DNA of 54,593 bases, taken from positions 1 through 54,593 of the forward strand of contig JAODNQ010000109.1 of assembly GCA_025464695.1 (NCBI GenBank), written 5' to 3'. The notes under the pieces are model-generated. The model saw only the letters and a list, made by a program, of their open reading frames with translations, had not been told where the DNA came from and searched no databases. Below, one piece after another: positions 1 to 8,937 of the stretch (positions are counted from its first letter, which is position 1; every line of letters starts with the position of its first letter). Origin of the DNA: Frankiales bacterium (GTDB lineage Bacteria; Actinomycetota; Actinomycetes; Mycobacteriales; SCTD01). The translations under genes and the position numbers were made by a program.

Positions 1-73
1 CACGCCGCGCCTCGACCGCCAACCGGGTCGCCCGCTCTCGGAGCTCGTCCGGGTACTTCCTCGGTGCTGCCAT
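1..73 (-). CDS. IS3-family transposase OrfA, N-terminal fragment cut by the window edge
   Basis: Only the first 24 codons are present. They read MAAPRKYPDELRERATRLAV and on, the usual opening of an IS3-family OrfA (helix-turn-helix subunit that binds the IS ends). The ATG at 73 is preceded by GAGGATGAG at a suitable distance; an in-frame ATG at 82 has its GAGG directly against it and is less likely. The rest of the element lies to the left of the window. It marks the left side of the catabolic island as an IS boundary. Confidence 0.7.
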   Translation of the reverse strand, partial: MAAPRKYPDELRERATRLAVEARR

Positions 74-82
74 GACTCTCAT

Positions 83-657
83 CCTCGCGTGCGATGAGAG
101 CCTCCATCAGACCCGGCGCGAGACAAGGGCAGCCAGTCAAGCCTTTAGGACGCTCCGGCAGAACGTGGTCGAGCAGACGCGGGAACCGATGGACGACGTC
201 CAGCCCACCTGAGCCTCTGCCCGACGCTAACGCCCGCGCAGTGCGACGGGCACGCTTCAGGCCGAGGGTTGGCCCTCAGCCGTTCGCGCTTCCTCCAGCA
301 CTGCCCGCACGCGGCTTCGGGTAGCAGCGGCTGCTTCGCGCGTCATCTGAGAGTGCTTCACGAGCGCGACGTGCACGCGCCGCTCCGCCCGGACCCGCGC
401 AGCCAAGCTGTCGCAGAGCGGGATCAGGTGCTCCATGGTGCGCGGTCTTCCGCTTGTACGACGAACGACACCTCCACTGGCCGGTACATGCGCCGGCTGC
501 CGGCCGTTGGTCGCTAGGTGCCGCTAGGGACTTCCGCGCGGTCCCCGGAGTGTGCGCAACGGGGCGGGTGCGAGCAGCCGAAGACCACCGCCCCAGCCCT
601 CGTGTCGCGCGGCTGGCTCGGGTCGCGGGGACGTCAGGCACCGCTGTGCTCCAGGCG
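83..657. other. 575-bp stretch between the IS fragment and mscR, no confident gene
   Basis: No protein of a recognisable family is found here on either strand. Overlapping frames are open because of high GC but look like random translation. It would include the outer end of the left-hand IS3-type element, but I cannot place a terminal repeat. One short minus-strand frame (257-436) is listed separately with low confidence. Confidence 0.5.
257..436 (-). CDS. possible small protein, 59 aa, function unknown
   Basis: An ATG frame starting MEHLIPLCDSLAARVRAERR encodes 59 residues, rich in Arg, Ala and Glu and probably helical. A 21-codon frame starting MYRPVEVSFVV lies just upstream and its TGA overlaps the start region, an arrangement seen with coupled small genes. 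No family is recognised. It may be a remnant of a mobile element next to the left IS, or a chance open frame. Confidence 0.22.
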   Translation of the reverse strand: MEHLIPLCDSLAARVRAERRVHVALVKHSQMTREAAAATRSRVRAVLEEARTAEGQPSA

Positions 658-1740
658 TCACAGGACCACGACCGAACGCAGGACCTCCCCGCGCTCCATC
701 CGGTGGAACGCCTCCTCGACGTCGTCCAGTCCGATGCGCTCGGTGACGAACTTGTCCAAGGGAAAGCGGCCTTGCTGCCAGAGGTCGATCAGCAGGGGGA
801 AGTCGCGTTCCGGCAGGCAGTCGCCGTACCACGAGCTCTTGATCGACCCACCGTGCCCGAAGACGTCGATGAGGGGGATCTTGAAGAGCATGGACGGATC
901 GGGCACACCCACGAGGACCGCGACCCCGGCGAGGTCACGAGCGTGGAAGGCCTGGAGGAACGTCTCGGGCCGCCCGACCGCGTCGATCACCACGTCGGGA
1001 CCGAACCCGCTAGTCAACGCCCGCAGCCGGGCGACCACGTCCTCCCTTCCGGCATTCACGAAGTGCGTGGCACCGAAGTCCTTCGCCCAAGCGAGCTTGC
1101 GGTCGTCCAGGTCGACCGCCACCACCTGGCGAGCGCCGGCGTAGATCGCCCCGGCGATCGCCGCGTTGCCCACACCCCCGCAGCCCAGCACAGCGACGGT
1201 GTCGCCCTGCGTCACAGGTGCGGTGTTGACGGCTGCACCGAAGCCGGCCATCACCCCGCAGCCGAGCAGGCCGGCAGCCGCAGGGTCTGCCTGCGGGTCG
1301 ATCTTCGTGCACTGGCCGGCGGCGACGAGCGTCTTCTCGGCGAAGGCCCCGATCCCCAGAGCCGGTGACAGGACCGTCCCGTCCGTCAGCGACATGGTGC
1401 TGGTCGCGTTGTGGGTGGAGAAGCAGTACCAGGGCCTGCCTCGCTTGCAGGCACGGCACTGCCCGCAGACCGCACGCCAGTTGAGGACGACCACGTCGCC
1501 CGGGACCACCGAGGTGACGTCCGGACCGACGGACTCGACGATGCCGGCAGCTTCGTGACCGAGCAGGAACGGGAAGTCGTCGTTGATGCCGCCCTCGCGG
1601 TAGTGGAGGTCGGTGTGGCAGACCCCGCACGCGGTCACCCGCACGAGGGCCTCGCCAGGGCCAGGGTCAGGAACGAGGACCGTCTGGACCCTTACCGGGG
1701 CACCTCTGCGACCAGCAACAACAGCGCGTACCTCGTGCAC
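658..1740 (-). CDS. mscR: S-(hydroxymethyl)mycothiol dehydrogenase (mycothiol-dependent formaldehyde dehydrogenase)
   Basis: Zinc-dependent medium-chain dehydrogenase that oxidises the formaldehyde-mycothiol adduct with NAD+, the actinobacterial formaldehyde detoxification step. The 360 residues match the MscR family over their whole length: catalytic zinc site [13 protein letters not shown] and GHEAAG, structural zinc cysteines in [18 protein letters not shown]-binding [10 protein letters not shown], and the family-typical ending around [25 protein letters not shown] and VLRSVVVL. The start is a GTG at 1740 preceded by GAGAGG. It is the last gene of the minus-strand operon, 75 bp after the E2 gene. 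Placement in an island with a P450 set suggests that formaldehyde is released during catabolism, for example by O-demethylation; that link is inference. Confidence 0.93.
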   Translation of the reverse strand: MHEVRAVVAGRRGAPVRVQTVLVPDPGPGEALVRVTACGVCHTDLHYREGGINDDFPFLLGHEAAGIVESVGPDVTSVVPGDVVVLNWRAVCGQCRACKRGRPWYCFSTHNATSTMSLTDGTVLSPALGIGAFAEKTLVAAGQCTKIDPQADPAAAGLLGCGVMAGFGAAVNTAPVTQGDTVAVLGCGGVGNAAIAGAIYAGARQVVAVDLDDRKLAWAKDFGATHFVNAGREDVVARLRALTSGFGPDVVIDAVGRPETFLQAFHARDLAGVAVLVGVPDPSMLFKIPLIDVFGHGGSIKSSWYGDCLPERDFPLLIDLWQQGRFPLDKFVTERIGLDDVEEAFHRMERGEVLRSVVVL

Positions 1741-1815
1741 GGAACACCTCTCGGTCGATCATGGACGTGCTGGGACGGGTTGTGGCGCGACGGCCGGGCG
1801 TCGTACGTGGCTGGC

Positions 1816-3198
1816 TCAGAGCCCGAGCTCGGCCCCGAAGGCGCCGCCTTCGAGCCGGTCCTTCATCGTGGTGAGGAACCGGGCGGCGTCGGCACCGTCG
1901 ACGATGCGGTGGTCGTAGGTCAGCGCGAGGTAGACCATGGACCGGAGGGCCACGACCTTGCCCAGCTCCGCGTGCTGGACGACGACGGGTCGCTCCACCA
2001 CGGCACCGACGCCGAGGATGCCGACCTGCGGCTGGTTGATGATCGGCGTGTCGAACAGCGCCCCGCGTGACCCGGTGTTCGTGATCGTGAACGTCCCGCC
2101 TGCGAGCTCGTCCGCGGTCGCCGTGCCGCTCCGGGTGCGCTCCGCCAGGTCGTTGATCCGACGGGAGATGCCCGCGAGGTTAAGGGAGTCGGCGTCCCGG
2201 ACGACCGGGACGAGCAGTCCGCGCTCGGTGTCCACGGCGATGCCGAGGTGGACAGCGTCGTAGTAGGTCGCGGTGCCGGCGTCGAGGTCCAGGCTCGCGT
2301 TCACGTTCCGATGCACCTTGAGCGCCTCGACCGCCGCGACGGCCATGAAGGGCAGGAACGTCAGGCTGCTGCCGTGGCGGGCCAAGAAATCGCGCTTGGC
2401 CGCCTCGCGGAGCCGTGCGACCGCGGTGATGTCGACCTCGAGCACGGTGGTGAGCTGTGCACTCACCTGCAGCGAATGCACCATGCGCGTGGCGATGACC
2501 TTGCGCAGGCGGCTCAGGGCGCGGGTCTCGCCGCCCCCGACGGTCGGGGCGGCGGGCGGCGACGCGGGCCGGACTGCAACGCTCGGCCGTGCGGCCGGAG
2601 CGGCAGACGCGCTCCGACCCGGGGCGCCCGGGGAGGGCGTGCTGGGAGCGCTGGCCGACGGCTGTCCGCCGGCGGCGGCGTCCCGCACGTCCTGCTGACG
2701 GACCCGCCCGCCCGCCCCCGTCCCGCGGACACTCGCAAGATCGACGTCGAGCTCGGCCGTCAGCTTGAGCACCATCGGTGTCAGCAGGGAGCCGTCTGGT
2801 GCCGTCCTCACGGACGCTCCAGGCGCAGCAGGAGGCGCGGGAGCAGCCGCCGCAGGTGCAGGTGCAGGTGCAGGTGCAGGTGCAGGTGCAGGTGCAGGTG
2901 CTGGTGCTGGTACCGGGACGTCGGCCGGCGGTGCTGCCGCTTCCATGGTTCCGGCATCGGCACCGTCCTCGATCACCGCCAGGGTCGTGCCGACGTCGAC
3001 GGTCGCGTCCTCCTCGACGAGGACCGACGAGAGGACGCCCGCCGCAGGGGACGGGATCTCGGTGTCGACCTTGTCCGTCGAGACCTCGAGCAGCGGCTCG
3101 TCGAGGTCGACGCGGTCACCGACCTGCTTCAGCCACCGGGTGACTGTCCCCTCGGTGACGCTCTCACCGAGCGCGGGCATGCTGACAGAAACGGACAT
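1816..3198 (-). CDS. 2-oxoacid dehydrogenase complex E2 (dihydrolipoamide acyltransferase)
   Basis: The 460-residue E2 carries one N-terminal lipoyl domain (residues 1-80, lipoyl lysine K43 in [11 protein letters not shown]), an Ala-Pro linker with a run of Pro-Ala, a peripheral subunit-binding domain (about 135-170, [16 protein letters not shown]...GGRVRQQDV), a second Ala/Pro/Ser linker, and a catalytic acyltransferase core ending with the active-site motif [14 protein letters not shown]. It transfers the acyl group made by E1 to CoA. The ATG at 3198 begins the lipoyl domain; the open frame upstream to 3744 is spurious and overlaps livF. The matching E1 is probably the AceE-type gene at 17098, in the divergent operon. 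No E3 is present, so a housekeeping lipoamide dehydrogenase would be needed. The substrate oxoacid cannot be read from the sequence. Confidence 0.9.
   Translation of the reverse strand: MSVSVSMPALGESVTEGTVTRWLKQVGDRVDLDEPLLEVSTDKVDTEIPSPAAGVLSSVLVEEDATVDVGTTLAVIEDGADAGTMEAAAPPADVPVPAPAPAPAPAPAPAPAPAPAAAAPAPPAAPGASVRTAPDGSLLTPMVLKLTAELDVDLASVRGTGAGGRVRQQDVRDAAAGGQPSASAPSTPSPGAPGRSASAAPAARPSVAVRPASPPAAPTVGGGETRALSRLRKVIATRMVHSLQVSAQLTTVLEVDITAVARLREAAKRDFLARHGSSLTFLPFMAVAAVEALKVHRNVNASLDLDAGTATYYDAVHLGIAVDTERGLLVPVVRDADSLNLAGISRRINDLAERTRSGTATADELAGGTFTITNTGSRGALFDTPIINQPQVGILGVGAVVERPVVVQHAELGKVVALRSMVYLALTYDHRIVDGADAARFLTTMKDRLEGGAFGAELGL
2852..2911. repeat. hexanucleotide microsatellite coding the Pro-Ala linker of E2
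   Basis: Eight perfect tandem GCAGGT units (2852-2899) followed by two GCTGGT variants. On the coding strand they specify alternating Pro and Ala in the flexible linker after the lipoyl domain. The 6-bp unit keeps the frame, so gain or loss of copies would change only linker length. Confidence 0.9.
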
Positions 3199-3275
3199 CG
3201 CTGGTGGTCGTCCTCGGGTCGCCTGCGGAGCAGGGGTGTGTGGTGGGCGGGCGGGCGCCCGGGGTGGCGGTGCGG

Positions 3276-3977
3276 TCAGTGACCGACGTCGGCGCCGACG
3301 TACTGGGCGAACAGGTCCTCGCCGTCGAGCTCCTGGGGCTCGCCGGCGAAGGCGACCTCGCCGCGGTTCAGGAGGTACACGTAGTCGGCGACGTCCAACG
3401 CGCGCGTGACGTACTGCTCGACGAGCAGCAGTGCGGTGCCCTGCTGGCTGAGCAGGCGCAGGAAATCGAAGATCTCGTCCACGATCTTCGGGGCGAGGCC
3501 CATGCTGACCTCGTCCAGGAGCACCACGGTGGGGTGCTGGACGTAGGTGCGCGCCAGGGCGAGCATCTGCTGCTCGCCGCCGCTCATGGTCCCGGCGATC
3601 TGCGCGAGCCGTTCGCCGAGCCGGGGGAAGGCGGAGACTGCACGCTCGATGGCCGCGTCCTCCTCGCCCTTGGCGGACTGGAGGAGCAGGTTGTCCCGCA
3701 CGCTCAGCGGCGGGAAGATGCCCCGGCCCTCCGGGACGTGGCACACACCGCGCTCCACGAGCTGGTGCGGGGCAGCGCCGGTCACGTCGACGTCGTCGAC
3801 CACGAGGGCGCCGCTGGTGAGACCGACGATGCCGCTCGCGACGCGGAGGAGGGTCGTCTTGCCGGCACCGTTGGCACCGAGCAGCGCGACGACGGCGCCG
3901 TCCGGCACCGTGAGGTCGATGCCGCGCAGCACGGTCGTGTCGCCGTAGCCGGCGACCGCGTTCTTGAGCTCCAGCAT
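3276..3977 (-). CDS. livF: Liv-type ABC transporter ATP-binding protein (LivF family)
   Basis: A 233-residue ABC ATPase with Walker [10 protein letters not shown] (about 33-41), signature [13 protein letters not shown], Walker [14 protein letters not shown] and the H-loop region, here [10 protein letters not shown] as is usual for LivF (Gln in place of His). [17 protein letters not shown] is also a LivF hallmark. It is one of two cytoplasmic ATPases of a branched-chain-amino-acid-type importer; this family also imports aromatic, steroid and other catabolic substrates. Its ATG shares one base with the livG stop (TGATG), so the two are translationally coupled. E2 follows after 77 bp. Confidence 0.94.
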   Translation of the reverse strand: MLELKNAVAGYGDTTVLRGIDLTVPDGAVVALLGANGAGKTTLLRVASGIVGLTSGALVVDDVDVTGAAPHQLVERGVCHVPEGRGIFPPLSVRDNLLLQSAKGEEDAAIERAVSAFPRLGERLAQIAGTMSGGEQQMLALARTYVQHPTVVLLDEVSMGLAPKIVDEIFDFLRLLSQQGTALLLVEQYVTRALDVADYVYLLNRGEVAFAGEPQELDGEDLFAQYVGADVGH

Positions 3978-4786
3978 CAGGGGGCCGAGCCTTCGAGCGC
4001 GTCCTCGACCGAGTCGCTGCCGAGGTAGGCGGCTCGCACCAGCGGGCTCGCGGCGACCTCGGCCGGGGTGCCCTCGAAGATGGGCTGACCGAAGTCCAGG
4101 ACGTAGATGTAGTCGCAGATGCTCATGACGAGGCCCATGTCGTGCTCGACGATGAGGATCCCGATCCCCTGCTCGGCCAGCGAGCGCAGGATCCGCCCGA
4201 ACTCCAGGGTCTCGCCCTTGTCGAGGCCCGACGACGGCTCGTCGAGCAGCATCACCTGGAAGCCGCCGGCGATGCAGCGGGCGAGCTCGACGAGGCGCCG
4301 CTGGCCGGTGCTGAGGTCACCCGGCCGCCGGTCAGCCAGCTCGCTGATCCCGCACTGCTCGATCGCGCTCTCGGCGATCGCCGCCAGCTCGCGGTCCTGC
4401 GCGCGTGAGCCGCGCAGGTGCCGCCAGGGCCGGCTGCCGGCGATGCCCGCCTCCCGCCCCAGGGCGACGTTCTCCCGCACCGGGAGCGAGTCGAACAGCT
4501 CCATGCGCTGGAACGTGCGTCCCATGCCGCGCTGCGCGCGCTTCTGCGGCGTCGCGGACGTGACATCCGCGCCGAGCAGGTCGACGCGGCCGGACGTGGG
4601 CCGCAGCAGGCCGCTGCACGCGTTGAAGGTCGTGGTCTTGCCCGCACCGTTCGGGCCGATCAGCGCGGTGACCTCGCCGAGCGGTGCCTCGAGGCAGATC
4701 TTGTTGACGGCGACGTGGCTGCCGTAGCGGACGACGACGTCCTGCACGGACAGGCCGCGGGACGCGGCTTCGACGGTCTGCCTCAT
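3977..4786 (-). CDS. livG: Liv-type ABC transporter ATP-binding protein (LivG family)
   Basis: A 269-residue ABC ATPase with Walker [10 protein letters not shown], the LivG-specific [21 protein letters not shown] segment, signature [16 protein letters not shown], Walker [13 protein letters not shown] and switch [21 protein letters not shown]. It pairs with LivF to power the fused permease encoded upstream. The ATG at 4786 overlaps the permease stop as ATGA; the longer frame upstream is a shadow of the permease. Confidence 0.94.
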   Translation of the reverse strand: MRQTVEAASRGLSVQDVVVRYGSHVAVNKICLEAPLGEVTALIGPNGAGKTTTFNACSGLLRPTSGRVDLLGADVTSATPQKRAQRGMGRTFQRMELFDSLPVRENVALGREAGIAGSRPWRHLRGSRAQDRELAAIAESAIEQCGISELADRRPGDLSTGQRRLVELARCIAGGFQVMLLDEPSSGLDKGETLEFGRILRSLAEQGIGILIVEHDMGLVMSICDYIYVLDFGQPIFEGTPAEVAASPLVRAAYLGSDSVEDALEGSAP

Positions 4787-6690
4787 GACTCGAATGCGCC
4801 CTTCAGGCTCCGCTGCTGCAGACGCAGCGGGTGGTGGATGAGTCGCTGGCTGGAGCGCGACGCGAGGGATGAGAACAAGGCCCCGTAGTCGTAGCCGGTG
4901 CGCAGCAGCAGAGCGACACCGAGCGCGCCTGCGCCGAACAGCACCAGCTGCACGTTCTGCGAGACGGAGGTGATGTAGGAGGGGACGACGACGAGGAAGG
5001 TCGCCGACAGCACGGAGGCCTTGACCACGCTGCCTCCGCAGATCGCCAGGACGGCGAGCCACAACAGGGACTGCAGCGGTCCGAACCCGATGTCGCGGGA
5101 GGCGGTGCCGGTCTGGGCGATGAACAGAGCCCCGGCGATGCCGGCGAAGAAGCCCGAGATGCAGAAGACGAGCGTCTTGCTGACGTTCACGTTCAGGCCG
5201 TGCGTGACCAGACCCACGGGGGAGTCGCTCAGGGCGCGCAGCAGGCGACCGAGCCGGGCACGGCCCGCAGCGGTGACGACGTACGCGCTGACGGCCACGA
5301 TCACCAGCACGAGGAAGTAGAAGGTCCGGTCACCCGTGGAGTCGATGGGCCCGACCTCGAGCCGGGGCGCGGTCAGGAAGGGCTTGTCGCCGAACATCAG
5401 CCCCGTCCCGTAGACGACCTGCTGCATGAGGATGCCGAAGCCGAACGTCGCCAGGGCCAGGTAGAGACCGGACAGGCGGATGGCGGGAAGGCTGAGCAGG
5501 GCTCCGACGGGCACGACGACGGCGCCCGCCCCCAGCAGCGCCAGCAGCCACGGCGTCCCCCCGTTGGCGAGGTGGCTGAAGGTCGAGGCCCCGATCGCCA
5601 CGAAGGCCGCGTGGCACAGCGAGATCTGCCCGGAGGTGTTCAGCAGCAGGGCCAGCGACATGAACAGGACGACGAAGGCCAGGGCGTTGGTGAAGATCGG
5701 CAGCCGGGGGCCACTGAGGAACGGGACGACCAGGACCACCACCGCCGCCCCCAGGGCGTAGCCGAGCTGGCGGACGCGGGGAGGCAGCGCCACCGGCTTG
5801 CTGGGCGTCCCGCCGGTGCGACCGAGGGGCACGGGGAGCTTCGCGGCCGGTACGACCATCAGGACGATGATCAGGACGATGAAGGGCACCGAGCTGGCGA
5901 GGCCGTTCAGGGGAGGCCTGCCGCCGAGGTACTTCGTGCAAAGCGACGCCGCGACGCCGAGGACGAGCCCGCCCACGTAGGTCAGCGGCAAGCTGTCGAA
6001 CCGGCCGATCGCGACAGCCCCGAACGCCTGCACCACGAGGAGCGACAGGAGCGAGGCGTCGAGAGAGATGGTCGGGGCGATGAGGACGCCGGACAGCGCA
6101 GCCATCGTGCAGCCGATGCTCCAGGCGACCAGGCGCACCGGAGCGGGGTTCTGGCCCGTCAGGTCCAGGAGCTCGGGAGAGTGGACGACGGCGCGCATCG
6201 TCAGACCGGTGCGGCTGGAGCGCAGGAACAGGTTCAGCCCGATGGTGATGGCGACGGTCACGGCCACCGTGATCATCTGGGCGTACGTGATCTGGACGTC
6301 GCTGACGGTCACGAAGCCCTGGGGCAGGAAGACCGGGAAGCGGCGGAAGTCGTCGCCGAAGCCGACGTACAGCAGGCCCTGCACCGCGAGGAGCAGACCG
6401 ATGGTGGCCACGACCACGGTGGCGACGGGTGCACGGACGAGCGACCGCGTCGCGCGCTCGATGAGCAGGCCGGCGAGCGGACCGAACAGGCCGACCGAGA
6501 AGACGGCGGCGAGCGGCCACGGGAGGCCGTGGTCGACGTGCAGTGCGTAGAAGAAGTAGGCGGCGGCCGCGCCGATCGCCCCGTGGGCGAAGTTCAGGAC
6601 GCCGGTCGTGCGGTAGGTCAGCACGAGGCCGACGCCGGCCAGCCCGTAGATGGACCCCGTCACGAGTCCGACGATGATGAAGGGGAGCAT
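4783..6690 (-). CDS. fused LivH-LivM permease of a Liv-type ABC importer
   Basis: A single 635-residue protein joins the two membrane subunits that are usually separate. The N-terminal half (about 1-290) is LivH-like: FIIVGLVTGSIYGLAGVGLVLTYR and TGVLNFAHGAIG, then the AFGAVAIGRFDSLPLTYVGG region. The C-terminal half (about 325-610) is LivM-like: TNALAFVVLFMSLALLLNTSGQISLCHAAF, IRLSGLYLALATFGFG and FGPLQSLLWLAVLAICGGS. Multiple long hydrophobic segments are visible in both halves. The ATG at 6690 overlaps the stop of the small membrane protein gene (TGATG). Fused LivHM permeases are known in actinobacteria and other groups. Confidence 0.94.
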   Translation of the reverse strand: MLPFIIVGLVTGSIYGLAGVGLVLTYRTTGVLNFAHGAIGAAAAYFFYALHVDHGLPWPLAAVFSVGLFGPLAGLLIERATRSLVRAPVATVVVATIGLLLAVQGLLYVGFGDDFRRFPVFLPQGFVTVSDVQITYAQMITVAVTVAITIGLNLFLRSSRTGLTMRAVVHSPELLDLTGQNPAPVRLVAWSIGCTMAALSGVLIAPTISLDASLLSLLVVQAFGAVAIGRFDSLPLTYVGGLVLGVAASLCTKYLGGRPPLNGLASSVPFIVLIIVLMVVPAAKLPVPLGRTGGTPSKPVALPPRVRQLGYALGAAVVVLVVPFLSGPRLPIFTNALAFVVLFMSLALLLNTSGQISLCHAAFVAIGASTFSHLANGGTPWLLALLGAGAVVVPVGALLSLPAIRLSGLYLALATFGFGILMQQVVYGTGLMFGDKPFLTAPRLEVGPIDSTGDRTFYFLVLVIVAVSAYVVTAAGRARLGRLLRALSDSPVGLVTHGLNVNVSKTLVFCISGFFAGIAGALFIAQTGTASRDIGFGPLQSLLWLAVLAICGGSVVKASVLSATFLVVVPSYITSVSQNVQLVLFGAGALGVALLLRTGYDYGALFSSLASRSSQRLIHHPLRLQQRSLKGAFES

Positions 6691-7139
6691 CAGGGCCTGC
6701 ACACGCCGCACGGCGTGAGCGCCGCGCTGAGGTGGGACGGGAGGTCCGCGGCGTGCGTCGCCTTGCCGCGGACGAGCTGGCAGCCCGACCGGTGGTAGTG
6801 CGACATGTTCAGGGCTGTGACCAGCCGGCTCTCCTCGTCCGGGGCGGTGGTGGCCCGGGGGGCGAAGCGGGCGTCGACATCGACAGCCAGCTGCGCTCGA
6901 CGCAGCCCGATCCGCCGGCGGCCCACGAGGAGCCAGCTGAGGTTCGGGGCCAGGGCGATGGCCAGGCCGGCGATCGCCAGGACGATCCAGTTCAGCTGGG
7001 TGCTGAGCGAGCTGCTGTGGCTGCTGCCGAAGGCGGCGACCGCCAGCACGACGGCGGCCAGCGCCTGTGCCAGGCACAGCTGCACGAACTGACCGGCGAA
7101 CCAGAGCGACCGGCCGCCCAGCTCGAGGGGGCTGGTCAT
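6690..7139 (-). CDS. small membrane protein of the Liv operon, unknown function
   Basis: A 149-residue protein with two long hydrophobic stretches (about residues 10-38 and 50-72), a basic segment RRRIGLRRAQLAV just after the second, then a soluble tail with DEESRLVTALNMSHYHRSGCQLVRGKATHAADLPSH and two more cysteines near the end (C-G-V-C). The Cys-His-rich tail (HYHRSGC...CGVC) could bind a metal, but no known site is recognised. The start at 7139 overlaps the upstream stop (ATGA) and its own stop overlaps the permease start, so it is made together with the transporter. No family assigned. Confidence 0.75.
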   Translation of the reverse strand: MTSPLELGGRSLWFAGQFVQLCLAQALAAVVLAVAAFGSSHSSSLSTQLNWIVLAIAGLAIALAPNLSWLLVGRRRIGLRRAQLAVDVDARFAPRATTAPDEESRLVTALNMSHYHRSGCQLVRGKATHAADLPSHLSAALTPCGVCRP

Positions 7140-7579
7140 GCGCCGGACACGCGCGACGCTGACGGGCGCTTGCGCGTGGTCCGGGCGACGGAGGCCGAGC
7201 CGTTGCTCGTCACGCGCGCCTCCGCGTACGCCGGCTCCTCCAGGCGAGGGTCGGACAGGACGACGGGCACGCTCTCGGCCGCACGTGTCGGACGGTGCCG
7301 GGCGGCGTCGTCGGCGTTCGACCGTGACACGACGTCCTCGAGCCGGTCGAGCTTGACCCACTCGTCGTGCAGGTCGGCCGAGAGCCACATGGTCGTGCCT
7401 ATGCCGAGCAGGAACAGCCCGAAGAGCGCCCCCGAGACGACGTACGGCACCTGCTCCGTGACCAGGCTCTTGTCCCGGAGTCCGAAGAAGCCGAGCGTGA
7501 AGGCAAGCAGTCCGAGGACCACGAAGGCGACAGCGGTCGAACGCTCCCACTCGTTGCGGCACCACTTCAGGAAGTCCAT
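7136..7579 (-). CDS. small membrane protein of the Liv operon, unknown function
   Basis: A 147-residue protein with a short N-terminal cytosolic segment (MDFLKWCRNEWERS), two transmembrane stretches (about 15-33 and 46-67) and a hydrophilic C-terminal half containing HDEWVKLDRLEDVVSRS. It overlaps the preceding secreted-protein gene by 13 bp and the following gene by an ATGA, so it sits inside a tightly coupled set. No family recognised. Its partner at 6690-7139 has a similar two-segment plan, so the two may form a membrane sub-complex with the importer (inference). Confidence 0.75.
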   Translation of the reverse strand: MDFLKWCRNEWERSTAVAFVVLGLLAFTLGFFGLRDKSLVTEQVPYVVSGALFGLFLLGIGTTMWLSADLHDEWVKLDRLEDVVSRSNADDAARHRPTRAAESVPVVLSDPRLEEPAYAEARVTSNGSASVARTTRKRPSASRVSGA

Positions 7580-8937
7580 GTGAGCTTCACTCCAAGGAGT
7601 CGTAGGAGTTGCATGAGGCCGAGCCCGAGCAGACCTGCCGTGCAGATGGACAGGTAGAGGCCGTCGCTGTCGATGGCCGGGATGGCGAGCGCGGTGGGGA
7701 CGAGCGAGCCGCCCGACCCCCCGTTCGTGGTGCCAGGTGCAGAGCCGCCGGCCGTGCCGTCGACCTGCGGGGGCGGGAGGGCGCCGGTCCCGGAGCTGTC
7801 GGCGGAGCCGCCGGGCACGACGGGATCCAGGGGAGCGGTGTCCGTCCCCGTGGACGTGTCCGTCCCTGCGGAGAGGCCGGGGGAGTCGCTCGACGGGACG
7901 ACGGGCAGGTCGCCCGGGGTCGACGAGCCCGGCGGGGGCAGGGGGGCGCTGCCGGTCCCAACGGGGTCGGTGGCCGCGTCCGCCGCTGCGGCCAGCAGGT
8001 TGACCGAGGTCCCGCCGAAGCGGTACGTCAGCACGGTGTCGCCCAGCATCGGCAGGTTCGTCTTCTGGGTGATGACCACACCGGCGCTGACCACGCCCGT
8101 CTTGGTCTTCATCGCGGGGAAGGTCTTGACCGAGACGTTCGCCGCGCTCAAGACCGCGTTCAGCACGCCCTGCGTGTCGGCGGGGACCAGGGCACCAGCG
8201 ACCGTGAACCCCTCGGGGGTCAGGCCGACCGGCAGCGTGCCGATCGTGGCGGCGTCGATGTCGATCTTGGACCTCATGGTCAGCGTGCTGTTCACGTCGG
8301 CCGACACCTCGGACTCGGCCCGCACCCGGCCGATCGTGAGCGGCCCGACGGTGATGCCCTGGACGTCGGACACCGCGGTCACGTCCACCCCGGCCGACGT
8401 CGCCTCGACGAGGGCCTCGGCCCGGATCGTCGCCGTGTTCCCGGCCGGGCTCGAACCGCCGGTCGTCGTGAGCGCCCGGGCGGTCGTGGGCTTCACGGAC
8501 GCGTTGAGCTCGTACGCGCCGGCGCCGACGACCTGGCTCGGGTTCTGGTTGTCCGCACGGGCGGTGAGCGGGTAGCCGGGCACGGGCACCGGGATCGGGA
8601 TGGGGAGCAGCCCGGCGGCGAGCCCGGCCCCGAGGCCGGGGAGGCTGGTCGCGAAGCTGCCCGGGTCGGGGGCCGCCGACAGCGCGAAGCCGCCGTCGCT
8701 GCTGCTGAGGCTGACCTGCGAGGCGGGACCGCCGCTGTCGATCGGCGAGCTCGTCGCCGGGAAGCTGGCGATCTGCGAGCCGATCCGGACGGACTCGGCC
8801 GACGCCGTGGCCGAGAAGGCCACTGCGGCGCTCTGTGCCTGCGCCGCAGGCACAGCGGTCAGCAGCACCACGCACCCACCGGCCGCCAGGGCGCCTACCG
8901 CGCGCCAGGCTGCGCGCGTCTGCCCGAGTGCCCTCAT
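7567..8937 (-). CDS. secreted, C-terminally membrane-anchored protein of the Liv operon
   Basis: A 456-residue protein with a Sec signal peptide (basic MRALGQTRAAWR, hydrophobic core, probable cleavage after AQA near residue 34), a long extracytoplasmic domain rich in Ala, Val, Thr and Ser with beta-like alternation, a Pro/Ser/Thr/Gly-rich low-complexity region (about 325-415), and a final hydrophobic segment (about 425-450, YLSICTAGLLGLGLMQLLRLLG) that looks like a membrane anchor. It is coupled by ATGA to the substrate-binding protein gene upstream. No domain family is recognised. Role inferred from position: an envelope accessory of the importer, perhaps spanning the cell wall to help a hydrophobic substrate reach the binding protein. 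Confidence 0.75.
   Translation of the reverse strand: MRALGQTRAAWRAVGALAAGGCVVLLTAVPAAQAQSAAVAFSATASAESVRIGSQIASFPATSSPIDSGGPASQVSLSSSDGGFALSAAPDPGSFATSLPGLGAGLAAGLLPIPIPVPVPGYPLTARADNQNPSQVVGAGAYELNASVKPTTARALTTTGGSSPAGNTATIRAEALVEATSAGVDVTAVSDVQGITVGPLTIGRVRAESEVSADVNSTLTMRSKIDIDAATIGTLPVGLTPEGFTVAGALVPADTQGVLNAVLSAANVSVKTFPAMKTKTGVVSAGVVITQKTNLPMLGDTVLTYRFGGTSVNLLAAAADAATDPVGTGSAPLPPPGSSTPGDLPVVPSSDSPGLSAGTDTSTGTDTAPLDPVVPGGSADSSGTGALPPPQVDGTAGGSAPGTTNGGSGGSLVPTALAIPAIDSDGLYLSICTAGLLGLGLMQLLRLLGVKLTWTS

Noticed and set aside
514..523. TAGGTGCCG as a left-hand match to the CGGCACCTA repeats behind the relaxase
   Set aside because: Only nine bases without the hairpin arms; too short to call an attachment site or repeat copy.
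2852..2911. Possible CRISPR-like repeat array
   Set aside because: The 6-bp units are contiguous without spacers and code the Pro-Ala linker.
3199..3744. Upstream extension of the E2 frame
   Set aside because: Overlaps livF on the same strand and has no family features; the lipoyl domain begins at the ATG at 3198.
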